This document shows, piece by piece, positions 6,689-16,900 of a stretch of 64,000 nt of DNA. The translations under genes and the position numbers were made by a program. The stretch covers positions 269,018 through 333,017 of the forward strand of contig CAJTUK010000002.1 in assembly GCA_910579525.1 (NCBI GenBank), given 5' to 3'. This DNA is from an uncultured Christensenella sp. GTDB lineage: Bacteria; Bacillota; Clostridia; Christensenellales; Borkfalkiaceae. The notes under the pieces are model-generated. The model was not told the origin of the DNA and searched no databases. It saw nothing but the letters and a program-made list of their open reading frames with translations. The stretch's first letter is position 1. Each line of letters opens with the position of its first letter.

Positions 6689-9397
6689 TTATTTGTGTTG
6701 CTGTTGCTGTTGTTGTTTTTTACTTGTGGAAGGCATAAGAACGTGCATCAGCGAGAGCAACCAGCCCGATATGGGGAACGCGGCTTCTATAACCACGACT
6801 ATAGTAAGTACCTTTGCGTAATCCCATTCCAGCGCTTCCCAACCGGTGTATAGCAAATGTTCCGTAATAAACGGCACTGCGTAACCCGTAACGCACAGCC
6901 CGAACACTGCGGCGCACAGCACCGCGCGATACACGTTGAAAGGCTGACACACTCTGAACACCATTACGAAGCCGGAGAACGTTAGGGCGATCATACACAT
7001 CGCGAGGTAGTGAGAACCGAACTCTTCCGGACTTATAACGTTAGTAAGATACATGCCCATTACGCATAGAATCATAAGCACGGCGCCTGAGGCGGCTCCG
7101 CTCATAACGTGGGCGATAAACTTGCCTTGCACTCGGTCTTTGTTGGGTTGAAGCGAAATGAAGAAGGACGGCGCGCCTATAATCGCAACTTCCAACAGGA
7201 GCATATTCTGCGGCATAAAGAGGTAGGGGCTGCCCATACATATGCATATAAACGCTAAAAGCGCCGTGAACAGCGTTTTCATAAGGTACAGCGAAGACGA
7301 GTTTTTAATATTGTTTATAACCCGCCTGCCTTCGGCCACGACTTTGGGCATCGAATTGAAATTGTTGTCCATTAAAACGAGGTGGCTCACGTTTCTCGCG
7401 GCTTCGCTTCCCGACGCTACCGAAATGGCGCAGTCGGCTTCTTTTAAGGCGAGTATGTCGTTTACGCCGTCGCCCGTCATTGCAACTGTGTTGCCGTGAG
7501 ACTTTATAGAGCGCACCAAAATTGCCTTTTGCTCGGGTGAAACGCGCCCGAATACCGTGTATTTGTTGGCTACGCTTTCAACCTCTTTATCGTTGAGTCC
7601 GTCAAGCGAAATAAACTTTTCGGCGTGGGCTATGCCGGCGCGCTTTGCTACTTCTGAAACGGTTACGGGGTTGTCGCCGGAAATAACTTTTACGTCTACG
7701 TCGTTTTCTTTGAACCATTTAATTGTGTCTACTGCGTCTTCGCGCACGTTGTCCGCAATCGAAATTATCGCCAGCGGTTTAAGAACGGCGGGCAACTTTT
7801 CGCCTACGATAGGTGCGGGCGAGTGTGCCAGAACTATTACGCGCAGTCCCATCTGCGCATATTGTTTAACTAATTTTTCCACCTTTGCGGGGTAGGGCTT
7901 TAAAACGAATTCGGGCGCGCCCATAACAAAAGTGCCGCCTTCGTCAAACGTTACTGCGGAGAGCTTTCTTTTAGAGGAGAAAGGAATAGTGGCGGTTGCC
8001 GAAAATTTGTCGCTGAATCCGAAGTGGTTGTAGAGCGCGATAGACGTCTGGTTATTGCCGTTGAGCTCGCGCAGCATACTGCCCATCACTTCGTTAAGGG
8101 CATAATCGCCTACGGTGTTCAAAATGACGGTGTCGTGAACTTTCATTCTGCCGTCGGTTATCGTTCCCGTCTTATCGAGGCACAAAACGTTTACCCGCGC
8201 AAGCATTTCGAGCGAATACATATCCTGCACGAGGGTGTGCGATTTTGCAAGCCTGACTATGCCGAGGGCGAGCGCGATACTCGTCAAAAGCAACATGCCG
8301 GAGGGAATCATTCCTATAACAACCGTGCAGGTGCGTTGAATAGCGTAGTTGACCTCCTGCCCGAATATCCACGGCAACACTTTTTGGAACGCCTCGTCTT
8401 CGGGGTTGATGTTGTGAAGAGTGGTGAGGAACGTTCCTATGGCTATGGGGATTATTAACAGAGAAACGCACTTTATTATGAGCTTTGTGGAGTTCATAAG
8501 CTCGGAGTTGGGGCGCTTGTATTTTTTCGCTTTTGAAGTCAGTTTTTCGAGGTAAGTTTCTTTTCCGACTTTTTCAACTCTGAACTTTCCGCTTCCGCTT
8601 GCGATAAAACTGCCCGCGTAAAGCAAATCGCCCACTTGCTTTTTAATTGCTATCGATTCGCCGGTCAACAGGCTTTCGTTTACTTCTACGGAGCCTTCGG
8701 CGAGTATTACGTCTGCGGGAACCTGCGAACCGAGTTCGAGAACTATAACGTCGTCTAAAACTATTTCCTGAACGGGGATTTCCACTGTTTCGCCGTCTCG
8801 TATGACTTTAACGGTATTATTCGCCAAAATAGACAGTTTGTCTATGGCAAGTTTTGAGCGGATTTCCTGAATAATTCCTATAACTATGTTAGCCGTGGTT
8901 ATAATTATTACAAGGTAATTAGAAAAACCCTGCGTGTTGGCTAAAACAAGCGCGATAAACGCGAAAAGACACAAAAGGTTGAAAAACGTGCAGATATTGC
9001 CTATGAAAATGCTGGCGTAAGAACGGGAGTACTTTTTATTCGTATCGTTGAACAAAAACTGTTTGAACCGCGTTTCTACCTGCTTTGAATCGAGTCCTTT
9101 GTTGAGTTTTGGAGAAAACCTGTCTACCTTGCTCGAAACGGCCTTTTTAGGGTGTTTTTTAAAGTACTTTATAATTTTTTGCTTGTCGAACGGCTCTTCC
9201 GGCTTTTCGTCGGAAGGGGCGGGCGCCGCCGCGGGCGCGGGCTGTTCGTCGCCCGGGAAAAGCGCAATCTGAACCGCTTCGGGCGAGCTTACCGCCGCTT
9301 CTTCTTTTGCGGGTTCGGCTACTTCTTCAACGGGAAATTCTTCTTTTTGCTTTTTCTCTTCGGTTTTATTGTTTACTTTGAAAAAAATTTTGCTCAT
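6689..9397 (-). CDS. P-type cation-transporting ATPase (CtpE-like branch)
   Basis: This 902-residue ion pump has all P-type hallmarks: TGES of the actuator domain near residue 240, the phosphorylated D408 in DKTGTITDG, and TGDGVND near 640. About ten membrane helices are spread as in calcium- and magnesium-type pumps. The fourth membrane helix reads MIPSGM where classic P2 pumps have PEGL, so the Glu ligand is a Ser. The sequence around DKTGT resembles Mycobacterium CtpE, linked to calcium, but the ion cannot be fixed from sequence. The first 95 residues are a Glu/Pro/Ala-rich cytosolic extension and the last ten include six glutamines. It has its own promoter. Confidence 0.85.
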   Translation of the reverse strand: MSKIFFKVNNKTEEKKQKEEFPVEEVAEPAKEEAAVSSPEAVQIALFPGDEQPAPAAAPAPSDEKPEEPFDKQKIIKYFKKHPKKAVSSKVDRFSPKLNKGLDSKQVETRFKQFLFNDTNKKYSRSYASIFIGNICTFFNLLCLFAFIALVLANTQGFSNYLVIIITTANIVIGIIQEIRSKLAIDKLSILANNTVKVIRDGETVEIPVQEIVLDDVIVLELGSQVPADVILAEGSVEVNESLLTGESIAIKKQVGDLLYAGSFIASGSGKFRVEKVGKETYLEKLTSKAKKYKRPNSELMNSTKLIIKCVSLLIIPIAIGTFLTTLHNINPEDEAFQKVLPWIFGQEVNYAIQRTCTVVIGMIPSGMLLLTSIALALGIVRLAKSHTLVQDMYSLEMLARVNVLCLDKTGTITDGRMKVHDTVILNTVGDYALNEVMGSMLRELNGNNQTSIALYNHFGFSDKFSATATIPFSSKRKLSAVTFDEGGTFVMGAPEFVLKPYPAKVEKLVKQYAQMGLRVIVLAHSPAPIVGEKLPAVLKPLAIISIADNVREDAVDTIKWFKENDVDVKVISGDNPVTVSEVAKRAGIAHAEKFISLDGLNDKEVESVANKYTVFGRVSPEQKAILVRSIKSHGNTVAMTGDGVNDILALKEADCAISVASGSEAARNVSHLVLMDNNFNSMPKVVAEGRRVINNIKNSSSLYLMKTLFTALLAFICICMGSPYLFMPQNMLLLEVAIIGAPSFFISLQPNKDRVQGKFIAHVMSGAASGAVLMILCVMGMYLTNVISPEEFGSHYLAMCMIALTFSGFVMVFRVCQPFNVYRAVLCAAVFGLCVTGYAVPFITEHLLYTGWEALEWDYAKVLTIVVVIEAAFPISGWLLSLMHVLMPSTSKKQQQQQQHK

Positions 9398-9426
9398 AGA
9401 TAACCTGTTTGATATATTCGCTATAT

Positions 9427-9455
9427 ATTATAGCATAAATAAGATTGATTTTCAA
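9427..9455 (-). promoter_or_regulatory. Promoter of the P-type ATPase gene
   Basis: On the minus strand TTGAAA (9450-9455), a 17-bp spacer and TATAAT (9427-9432) lie 29 bp before the start codon. Confidence 0.75.
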
Positions 9456-9473
9456 GAAATAAAAGCTATTTAT

Positions 9474-9502
9474 TTGCATTTGGCAATTTTTTTAAGTATA
9501 AT
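9474..9502 (+). promoter_or_regulatory. serS promoter
   Basis: TTGCAT (9474-9479), a 17-bp spacer and TATAAT (9497-9502) give a leader of about 22 nt with an AGAGG ribosome site. No T-box elements are seen, so serS does not look T-box controlled. Confidence 0.7.
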
Positions 9503-9530
9503 GTTTTATATCAATTTCAGAGGCGTAAAG

Positions 9531-10820
9531 ATGATAGACATTAACCTTATACGTGAAAATCCCGACCTTGTAAAAGAGAACATCAAAAAGAAGTTTCAGG
9601 ACAAAAAACTTCCGCTCGTGGACGAGGTTATTTCCCTTGATAAAGAAAAACGCGAACTCCAACAGGAGGGCGACAATCTCCGCGCACAGCGTAACGCGCT
9701 TGCGAAGCAGATAGGCGTATTTATGCGCGAGGGAAAAAAGGAAGAGGCAGAAAAGGCTAAATCCCTTTCCAAAGCCGATAACGAGCGCATAGCAGTGATA
9801 GAGGCAAAGACCGCGGAAATAGAAGATAAACTCAAAAAAGCTATGATGTCTATCCCCAACATTATCGCGGACGACGTTCCTTTGGGCAAAGACGACAGCC
9901 GGAACGTTCAGGGCAACGTATATTTAAAACACGAAAAAAAGCCGTTTAACGTGCCTTATCACCTCGATATTTTGGAGAGCCTCAACGGCATAGACCTCGA
10001 CAGCGCCCGCCGCACCAGCGGAAACGGTTTTTATTACCTGACGGGCGATATAGCAAGACTGCATTCTGCTGTTTTGTCTTACGCGCGCGACTTTATGATT
10101 GACAAGGGGTTCACATACTGCATACCTCCATATATGATACGCAGCGACGTTGTTTCCGGCGTTATGTCATTTGAAGAAATGGACGGTATGATGTATAAAA
10201 TCGAGGGCGAAGATTTGTATTTGATAGGCACTTCAGAGCACTCCATGATAGGCAGATTTATGAACACCGTATTGCAGGAAAGTTCTCTGCCTCAAACGCT
10301 CACCTCGTATTCGCCCTGCTTCCGTAAAGAAAAGGGCGCGCACGGTATAGAGGAGAGGGGAATATACCGCATTCACCAGTTCGAAAAGCAGGAGATGATA
10401 GTTTTATGTAAGCCGGAAGAGAGCGATTTCTGGTACGAAAAGCTATGGAACTACACCGTCGAACTCTTCGTTTCTATGGAAATCCCCGTGCGTCAGCTCA
10501 TATGCTGTTCGGGCGATCTCGCCGATTTGAAATACAAGAGTTGCGATATAGAGGCATGGAGCCCCCGTCAGGGCAAGTACTTCGAAGTGGGGAGCTGCTC
10601 AAACCTTACCGACGCGCAGGCGCGTCGTCTTGGGATAAGATATAAAGCGGCAAACGGTAAAAACGAGTTTGTTCACACTCTCAACAACACAGTTGTGGCT
10701 CCGCCCCGTATGTTGATCGCGTTTCTTGAAAACCACTTGCAGGCGGACGGTTCCGTATATATTCCGCCCGTTCTTCGCCCGTATATGGGCGGCAAAGAAA
10801 AGATTGTTCCCAAAAAGTAA
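9531..10820 (+). CDS. serS: Serine--tRNA ligase
   Basis: SerS charges tRNA-Ser with serine in the cytosol. The protein is 429 residues from the ATG at 9531; a longer frame upstream is not coding because it overlaps the promoter. It starts with the family sequence MIDINLIRENP, then has the long antiparallel coiled coil at about residues 25-105 that grips the tRNA extra arm. Class II motif 2 is CFRKEKGAHG and motif 3 is near the C terminus (RMLIAFLENH then PYMGGKEKI). It is a single-gene unit ending at a hairpin terminator. Confidence 0.96.
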   Translation: MIDINLIRENPDLVKENIKKKFQDKKLPLVDEVISLDKEKRELQQEGDNLRAQRNALAKQIGVFMREGKKEEAEKAKSLSKADNERIAVIEAKTAEIEDKLKKAMMSIPNIIADDVPLGKDDSRNVQGNVYLKHEKKPFNVPYHLDILESLNGIDLDSARRTSGNGFYYLTGDIARLHSAVLSYARDFMIDKGFTYCIPPYMIRSDVVSGVMSFEEMDGMMYKIEGEDLYLIGTSEHSMIGRFMNTVLQESSLPQTLTSYSPCFRKEKGAHGIEERGIYRIHQFEKQEMIVLCKPEESDFWYEKLWNYTVELFVSMEIPVRQLICCSGDLADLKYKSCDIEAWSPRQGKYFEVGSCSNLTDAQARRLGIRYKAANGKNEFVHTLNNTVVAPPRMLIAFLENHLQADGSVYIPPVLRPYMGGKEKIVPKK

Positions 10821-10828
10821 CATAAATT

Positions 10829-10865
10829 AAAATACCCGTCGGCAAAAATTGCGGACGGGTATTTT
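10829..10865. terminator. Bidirectional terminator after serS
   Basis: AAAATACCCGTC pairs with GACGGGTATTTT across a 13-nt loop between two convergent genes. Confidence 0.85.
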
Positions 10866-11581
10866 TAAAGCGCTTTTTTAAGTTTAAGATAGGTGAAGTA
10901 GTTGATTTTAAAGGCGTTTTTGCGCAGTTTTTTGAGGTCGGCGAAAGCAAACCGCTTTTCCAGCGCAATATACAAAACCACGTTTTCTTTCAAATACGCG
11001 TCGAATTGTAAAAATTCTTCCGAGTCTAATTTTTTAGCTCTTATATCAAGCAACGCGCGCACATACAACGGTACGAGTCTCGCGCAGATTATTTCCGCCG
11101 CAACGGCGTAAACGTCTTTGTTGAGTTTGGATTTGCACCTTTTAAATTCTTCTACGGAAGTAGTGATTTCGCTTTTTTCCGCCTCGAAGTCCGTTTCTTG
11201 ACAGTTCTTTTTAAAGACGACGGGTGACGGACCGGAAAAGCGCTCGGCGCTCTTTGCGCAAAGCGCGCAAAAAGTTTCAGCCGTAAATTTATTCGTGCAG
11301 TTTTTTTGCGGAACGCTCTTTGCTACGGAAGTTTTAAACGCAAAACAACCGTTGAGTTTTAAGATATCGGCGGAAGAATTTTCAAGCATTTTGAAAAAAG
11401 TATCGTCCAGAGCGCATTCCGCGTCGCCGTCTGCAATTATAACGTATTTGCCTTTTGCGCGTTTAATCGCGTCGTACAGCCGCACTTCGTTTCCGTAGTT
11501 TAAAATTTCGGTTTCTTCGGGCGCGTTTTCTACTTCTTCCGGCGCGATGTCGGGCATAATCAGAGTGAGAAGTTTTTTCAT
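10865..11581 (-). CDS. Glycosyltransferase-family-2-like protein, probably degenerate
   Basis: A 238-residue protein with a recognisable core, AKGKYVIIADGDAEC near residues 42-56, which matches the metal-binding DxD region of GT2 enzymes (KGKYIxFxDxDD). The usual first strand (nucleotide-sugar binding) is shortened, and the C-terminal half is helical and Lys-rich without the expected acceptor motifs. The protein may therefore be a non-catalytic relative. Cysteines are frequent, with C-x-x-C at the pattern FCALCAK. No signal peptide. The promoter ends only ten bases before the ATG and there is no Shine-Dalgarno. Confidence 0.45.
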   Translation of the reverse strand: MKKLLTLIMPDIAPEEVENAPEETEILNYGNEVRLYDAIKRAKGKYVIIADGDAECALDDTFFKMLENSSADILKLNGCFAFKTSVAKSVPQKNCTNKFTAETFCALCAKSAERFSGPSPVVFKKNCQETDFEAEKSEITTSVEEFKRCKSKLNKDVYAVAAEIICARLVPLYVRALLDIRAKKLDSEEFLQFDAYLKENVVLYIALEKRFAFADLKKLRKNAFKINYFTYLKLKKAL

Positions 11582-11591
11582 ACTTTATAAA

Positions 11592-11620
11592 ATTATATTA
11601 TAAATTTTTCTTAAAGTCAA
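11592..11620 (-). promoter_or_regulatory. Promoter with an almost leaderless transcript
   Basis: On the minus strand TTGACT, 17 bp and TATAAT end ten bases before the ATG at 11581, leaving a leader of only about 3-4 nt. Confidence 0.7.
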
Positions 11621-11627
11621 TATGTGA

Positions 11628-11656
11628 TTGATATTTGCCGCCTCTTGTGGTATAAT
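11628..11656 (+). promoter_or_regulatory. Promoter of the DEDDh exonuclease gene
   Basis: TTGATA (11628-11633), 17 bp and TATAAT (11651-11656) precede the ATG at 11672 by 15 bases; the leader would be about 8 nt and has no Shine-Dalgarno. It is back to back with the leftward promoter 11592-11620. Confidence 0.75.
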
Positions 11657-11671
11657 ATCCGCCGTAATCCT

Positions 11672-12622
11672 ATGAAGTACGTTTTTTTTGATATCGAGTG
11701 CGCGGGCGTACGCAAGACATATGCAAAAATTTGTGTGTTCGGCTACGTCGTGTGCGACGAAAATTTTAATATTATAGAAAAGGAAGATTTGCTTATAAAC
11801 CCGTTGGGGAGGTTCGAACTCACCGACCGCAAGGGCGAAAAGGGTATAGTTTTGCCTTACGAATACGGCGTGTTCAAAAAACAGCCGCCTTTTCGCGACG
11901 TGTATCCCAAAATAAAAGCGCTTTTGGAAGATAAAGACACCAGAGTATGGGGACACGCCGTTTTGAACGACGTAAAATATTTGAACCTCGAAACCAAGCG
12001 GTTTAAACTTCCCTCTTTCAAATTTTTGTTCGCGGACAGTCAGCTGGTTTATATGTCTGCGAAAAACGATTTTTCGCATCAGCTGGGGCTTGAAAAGATA
12101 GCCGAAGAGCTGGGCGTGGAGTTTACTCCGCACCGCGCCGTAGACGACGCTTACGCGACAATGCGCATAGTAGAGGCTATGTGCAAGGCGCACGGTTGTT
12201 CTTTGGGTAAACTCTGCTCCGATTTGGGTTTTGTTTACGGCAAAATAGATAATTACAGCGTTTCCCGCCCGCAGTCGCGCGGGTTTAAGACTTATAAAAA
12301 GGTAAAAAAAGAGGCGAAGGACGCACGCGCTCAAGCGCGCATAAAGTTCAACAATAATCTCACCTGCAAGCGCTTTAAAAAGGGCGGAAAACTCCGCGGA
12401 ACGTGCTTTAATTTTTGCAGAGCGATAGAGGACGATATCGGGCTTTCGATAGGTCTCGTGGATAAAATTTACGCGTTGGGCGGCAAATATACCCAACACG
12501 TAGACGAATGCGAGGCTTACGTCAAGACGGAAGGCGACGAATCCGAACGCACTAAAAAAGCTGTTGCGGCTTGCAAAACGGTTTACACTCTGGGCGAGTT
12601 TACGGAGCTTTTGAATGATTGA
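11672..12622 (+). CDS. DEDDh-family 3'-5' exonuclease-like protein
   Basis: The 316-residue protein starts with an RNase T/DnaQ-type exonuclease fold. The four acidic metal ligands are visible: D7 and E9 in FFDIE (motif I), D100 in GHAVLNDVKYL (motif II), and H154 with D159 in HRAVDDAYAT (motif III). The nuclease domain takes residues 1-175. The rest (about 190-316) is basic and Cys-containing, with no assigned domain, and may bind nucleic acid. The substrate, DNA or RNA, is not known. The gene overlaps the rRNA methyltransferase gene by eight bases, which suggests a link with RNA maturation. Confidence 0.75.
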   Translation: MKYVFFDIECAGVRKTYAKICVFGYVVCDENFNIIEKEDLLINPLGRFELTDRKGEKGIVLPYEYGVFKKQPPFRDVYPKIKALLEDKDTRVWGHAVLNDVKYLNLETKRFKLPSFKFLFADSQLVYMSAKNDFSHQLGLEKIAEELGVEFTPHRAVDDAYATMRIVEAMCKAHGCSLGKLCSDLGFVYGKIDNYSVSRPQSRGFKTYKKVKKEAKDARAQARIKFNNNLTCKRFKKGGKLRGTCFNFCRAIEDDIGLSIGLVDKIYALGGKYTQHVDECEAYVKTEGDESERTKKAVAACKTVYTLGEFTELLND

Positions 12623-13919
12623 TTTACCCGAAGAATTTTTAACGAGAATGAAAAGCCTGCTTAAAGGCGGCTTTGACGGGTTTTTAAAAAGTTACGACTT
12701 GCCTCCCGCACGCGGAATCAGGATAAATACTTTAAAAATATCGGTTGAAGATTTTAAAAAAATCAGTCCGGTAACGCTTGACGGCGGCGTTCCTTGGGAA
12801 AAGAGCGGGTTTTACGCTCTTTCTGACGGCTTTGGCAAAACTATCGAACATTTTGCGGGGCTGTATTATGTTCAGGAACCTTCGGCAATGTGCGCCGTGC
12901 CCGAACTCGAACCTACGGAAGGCGAGCGGGTGCTCGACCTTTGTTCCGCTCCCGGCGGCAAGGGCACGCAGATTGCGCAATATATGAACGGTAAAGGAGT
13001 GCTCGTTTTAAACGAAATCAACTATGACCGTTACGAAATTTTAAAGAGCAACGTCGAGCGGCTGGGTGTTAAAAACGCGGTGGTAACATGCGCCGATCCC
13101 GAAGATTTGGCGGAATTGTTCGGCGGTTATTTCGATAAAATTTTAGTGGACGCGCCGTGTTCGGGCGAGGGTATGTTCAAAAAGGAGCCTAACGCCGTGC
13201 CCGAATGGAGCGTTAAAAACGTTGAGAGGTGCGCCGAGCGACAGGCTGATATCCTCGGTTGTGCCGATAAAATGCTCTCCGTCGGCGGCAGATTGGTTTA
13301 TTCCACCTGTACGTTTGCACCCGAAGAGGACGAGCGGCAAATAGAAAATTTTTTAAAAACGCACAAAAATTACGCGTGTATTTCAATGAAAAAACTTTTC
13401 CCTCACGAGGTGCGCGGAGAAGGTCACTTTTGCGCGGCGCTTCAAAAGACGGACGGCGAACGATCGGATTTAAAGCCGAAAAAGACAGGCGGCGTTAAAC
13501 AGGGCGATTTATTAAAAGTTTACCGCGAGTGGGAAGCGCAAACGCTTTTTATAAAACCCGAAAATCCTTTTGCGTATTGCGAGACGGTGTATTCGTTTTT
13601 CAATGGGGCGCCTGACGCCGATAACTGGGCTGATAAAAACGTTACGGGCGGATCCGGAATGTTTTTGGGCAGATACAGTCCCGACGGTAAAAGGTTTGAG
13701 CCCTCTCACAGGCTGGCTATGGCGTTAAAAGCCGAAGAGGCGCAAAGCGTGGAGGTGGACGAAAAAACCGCGCTGAACTATTTGCGCGGGCTTACTTTCG
13801 ACGCAGCGTCCGCGGCAAAGGGGTGGAATCTGGTAACATATAAGGGGCGACCGCTGGGCTGGTGCAAGGTTGCCGGCGGCGTGGCGAAAAATCATTTGCC
13901 TAAAGGTCTGCGCATTTAA
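12615..13919 (+). CDS. RsmF/NOL1-type rRNA m5C methyltransferase
   Basis: A 434-residue S-adenosylmethionine-dependent RNA cytosine-5 methyltransferase. The SAM loop is DLCSAPGGKGTQ (residues 108-119). The two catalytic cysteines are C182 in DAPCSGEGMF and C232 in YSTCTFAPEEDE. An N-terminal PUA-independent region and a C-terminal RsmF-like extension ending in NHLPKGLRI complete the fold. Homologues modify 16S or 23S rRNA; the exact site cannot be told here. It is translationally coupled to the exonuclease upstream and ends at a terminator. Confidence 0.9.
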   Translation: MIDLPEEFLTRMKSLLKGGFDGFLKSYDLPPARGIRINTLKISVEDFKKISPVTLDGGVPWEKSGFYALSDGFGKTIEHFAGLYYVQEPSAMCAVPELEPTEGERVLDLCSAPGGKGTQIAQYMNGKGVLVLNEINYDRYEILKSNVERLGVKNAVVTCADPEDLAELFGGYFDKILVDAPCSGEGMFKKEPNAVPEWSVKNVERCAERQADILGCADKMLSVGGRLVYSTCTFAPEEDERQIENFLKTHKNYACISMKKLFPHEVRGEGHFCAALQKTDGERSDLKPKKTGGVKQGDLLKVYREWEAQTLFIKPENPFAYCETVYSFFNGAPDADNWADKNVTGGSGMFLGRYSPDGKRFEPSHRLAMALKAEEAQSVEVDEKTALNYLRGLTFDAASAAKGWNLVTYKGRPLGWCKVAGGVAKNHLPKGLRI

Positions 13920-13938
13920 TTTATAAAATTAATAATAA

Positions 13939-13969
13939 AAAATCCCGACTTTTCAGTCGGGATTTTCGT
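13939..13969. terminator. Bidirectional terminator
   Basis: AAAATCCCGACT pairs perfectly with AGTCGGGATTTT across a four-base loop between convergent genes. Confidence 0.88.
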
Positions 13970-13977
13970 TTATCTGA

Positions 13978-16900
13978 TTATTCGGGTTTGTCTTCGCCTT
14001 CGGCGGGAGTTTCTTCCTCGCCCGCTTCTTCGGCGGGTTCGTTCACTGCTTCCTCCGCAGGCGCCTCAACGCTTTCCTCTGCGTTTTCAACCGTTTCTTC
14101 GGGTTGAGTTTCAACCTCTTCGCTTACGTCTTCCGCGGGCTGTTCGTCTGCGGGAGTTTCGCTAGCGTCTTCGGCTTCCTCGGTCTTAACGAGGTGGAGC
14201 TTCTTGATATAGCGGTCGCGCTGGCGGTAAACGTTTTTATTCTTGGCTCTGTCGCTTCTGGTTACGCGGTGCTTTTTAAGATAGTCTCTCGTGAGTATAG
14301 CAACGAGGGTTATAAGCAGAACTACTACGAGTATTATCGAGGAGATATACAGCCACAAATCGCCTGTCGCGGTGTTGTCGTCGTCGTTCGAATCGTCGTC
14401 GTTCGAATCGTCCTTGTTGAGCGTGATGCTCTGATCGACCGCCGAGTAATCGGCAAATACGTTGTAAGAATTCTGTTCTTTATTTTCGTATCTGAAGTAA
14501 GCGAGCAATTCGCCGAAGTCTTCGGGCTTATAATCGTAACCCGTGGTGCCGGATTCGGCGGTATCTTCGTTGAACGGGATATAAGAGGGCGCGTCATACA
14601 GCGTGTAGGTGTAGTATTTAGCGTTGTATAAGTCGCTTATCGCCTTGACCTGCTCCGCAAGAGCTGTATCGCCGGGCTTTTCTTCGAGAAGCGCTTTTAC
14701 CGCTTTTTCGTAATAAGCGATGTTTTCGCTGTTTGAAGAAATTTCTTCACCCTTTCCGTTTGCGTTGAGTATTGCCTTGTAGCTTTCGATAATCTTGTTT
14801 TCGTATTCGCCCAATACGGTCGAGTAGTTATCCGAAGTAACCGAATATGCGCTGTAATCAAACGCAACCGCGCCGCTGTCGTAAGTGCTGTTTCCGTTTT
14901 GGACGGTTACGCCCGTTTCGTCGCGTTTTCCGCTCCAAAGTTCCAAACGGTACTTTTTGTCGACGCTTCCGGCGTGAATAAAGAAGTTAACCGTTACCCA
15001 CTTGCCGTTGGTGTTTCCTATTTCCACAAGGTACTTTTCGTTAAGCTGTTCGTAGCTGTATCTCGCGTATTGCTTTTCAAAGTTCTCTACTGCGGTTTCG
15101 GTGGTTTTATTATCGACAATATAATAATATACGCCGTCTTTATATTCGTAAATGCGCGTGCCGTCGGTTGCGGTGAGATAGTGGTTTACGAATTTTCTCG
15201 TAGCTTTGTCGGCGGAAGTGTAATAGTCTTCGCCTTCCACAAGTTTATCAAACGATACGGGCTCGCCGTTTTCGTTATAGAACGTTTCGTGTTCGAACTG
15301 ATAGTTCTTGAACGACTTGTTGAGGTTGTGGAGGTTGGCGAAGAGCTTTCCGTCTTTGTCCTCGTAAAGTCCGTCTTTGCGCAGCGTATAGATTATATGG
15401 TTGCGGTGTTCGCTCTCTTTCCAGTCCTTATCGAATTCTTCGTCGAGCACGTTGCCTTCGGAATCGTAATAGAAGGTAAGGGAGGGAGTGGTGTAGCCCA
15501 TAAGTTTATCGGTGCTGTCGGGATTTGCAAGGTAAATATAAGCCTTTGCGTTGCCCGTGACCATTACGCGCACGCTCACGGTCTCATAGCCGCTTGAAGA
15601 AACGGTTTTTTCCGCACCCACGAAACCGTAGTTGCAAACTTCTTTGAGCGAGTAATACGTCAGGCTTTCGTCCCACTTGTCGGCCTTTTTATACTTTTTA
15701 CCGTTGGGGAGCGTTATGGCAGCCGTTTCGCCGTCTTTACATTCGAGATAATAATCGGCATAGTTGGTTTCGTTTGCTTCGGCTTTGTCTACGTATTGCC
15801 TTAAATTGTTAATTATGATTAAGGGCTGATAGCAGTCGTTGCCGAACGCGTTTTCCCAGCTGGTTGAAGCGGTAAATCCGAAGCCTGTAAGAATTTGTTC
15901 TTTGAGCTCTTGCGAATATCCCGTTCTGTCTGTTTTATTGAAATACTCTTTATTGATAAGACCCGCCGCCGCGTTGGTGTTGCCTGCGTCGAAAGAGGGG
16001 AGCGAGCCTGCGCCCTGTACCAAAGAGGAGTTCTGTCCGTTGAGTCCGTTATAAGTCGAGGGCGCCGAAATCTGCGTTTTGATGTCGGACGTGCCGGAGG
16101 CTTCGTCCATAACGTTGCCCTTGTCGTTTTCGTCTTCGTCGTCAAACGTGAATTTAATGGTGCGGTCTCCGCCGGAAGCAAGGTTGTAAATTTCCTCGTC
16201 GATTTCGAGCACGTGCATATTGGCAATAGCCGCCCAGCCGTAGTTGAACGAAGCCCCCTTAACGGTAGTTGCACCGAAGCAGAAGTCGATGTTGAACGTT
16301 TTGGGGTCGTTGTCGTCGGTGTCGTTGGCCACGAACATAAAGCAAGGAACCCAGCCGTTGTAAATATCTTTTTCGTTTTCGAAATTGGTTGTAACTCCCG
16401 TAGAGTTTACCGTAATGGACTGCGCCTTTTTCTTATCGGTATCCTTTGTGTCGTAAATACGGAGCGTTGCCGCCGTTCCGTCTACGTCGCTCGTCTTTAC
16501 CCAGAAAGAAACTATAGCGTAGCTGTCTTTTTTGAGACTGAACGCTTTTGCCGAAACGGTGGAGGTGTACGCCGCGCCCCACGCCGAAAGAGTGACGAGC
16601 ATATTGTTCGTTTCGTGGTCGGAGTACTTGGGCAGTACCGTCAAACCGTTTTTGTCGCCGGTAAGTCCGTCGTTGAGTAGCTTGGAGTAGTCTGTGTTAT
16701 AGCCAGGGTTTGTAAACAGAGAACTTGCGAACGTATGGTTTGCGTTGAAAATACCTACGAGGTCGTTTTGCGTGGGAAGAGCCTTAAAATCTTTTACAAG
16801 GTCGTAAGTCTTATCTGCGTCGTAACGGTTTACTCCTACAAGGTTAGCCGCGTTCGAACCTGAAGAAGCGTAGAGCTTCAAGCCGTCCTTTTCGGAAGTG

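Noticed and set aside
6699..6720. CAA/CAG-rich run at the end of the P-type ATPase gene
   Set aside because: A short microsatellite encoding six Gln residues; listed in the gene entry, not a separate feature.
9369..9530. N-terminal extension of serS to an upstream ATG
   Set aside because: It would span the serS promoter, and family members start at MIDINLIRENP.
14383..14411. Tandem GTCGTCGTTCGAATC repeat
   Set aside because: It is coding and simply encodes an Asp/Ser/Asn repeat in the lipoprotein linker, not a CRISPR or mobile element.
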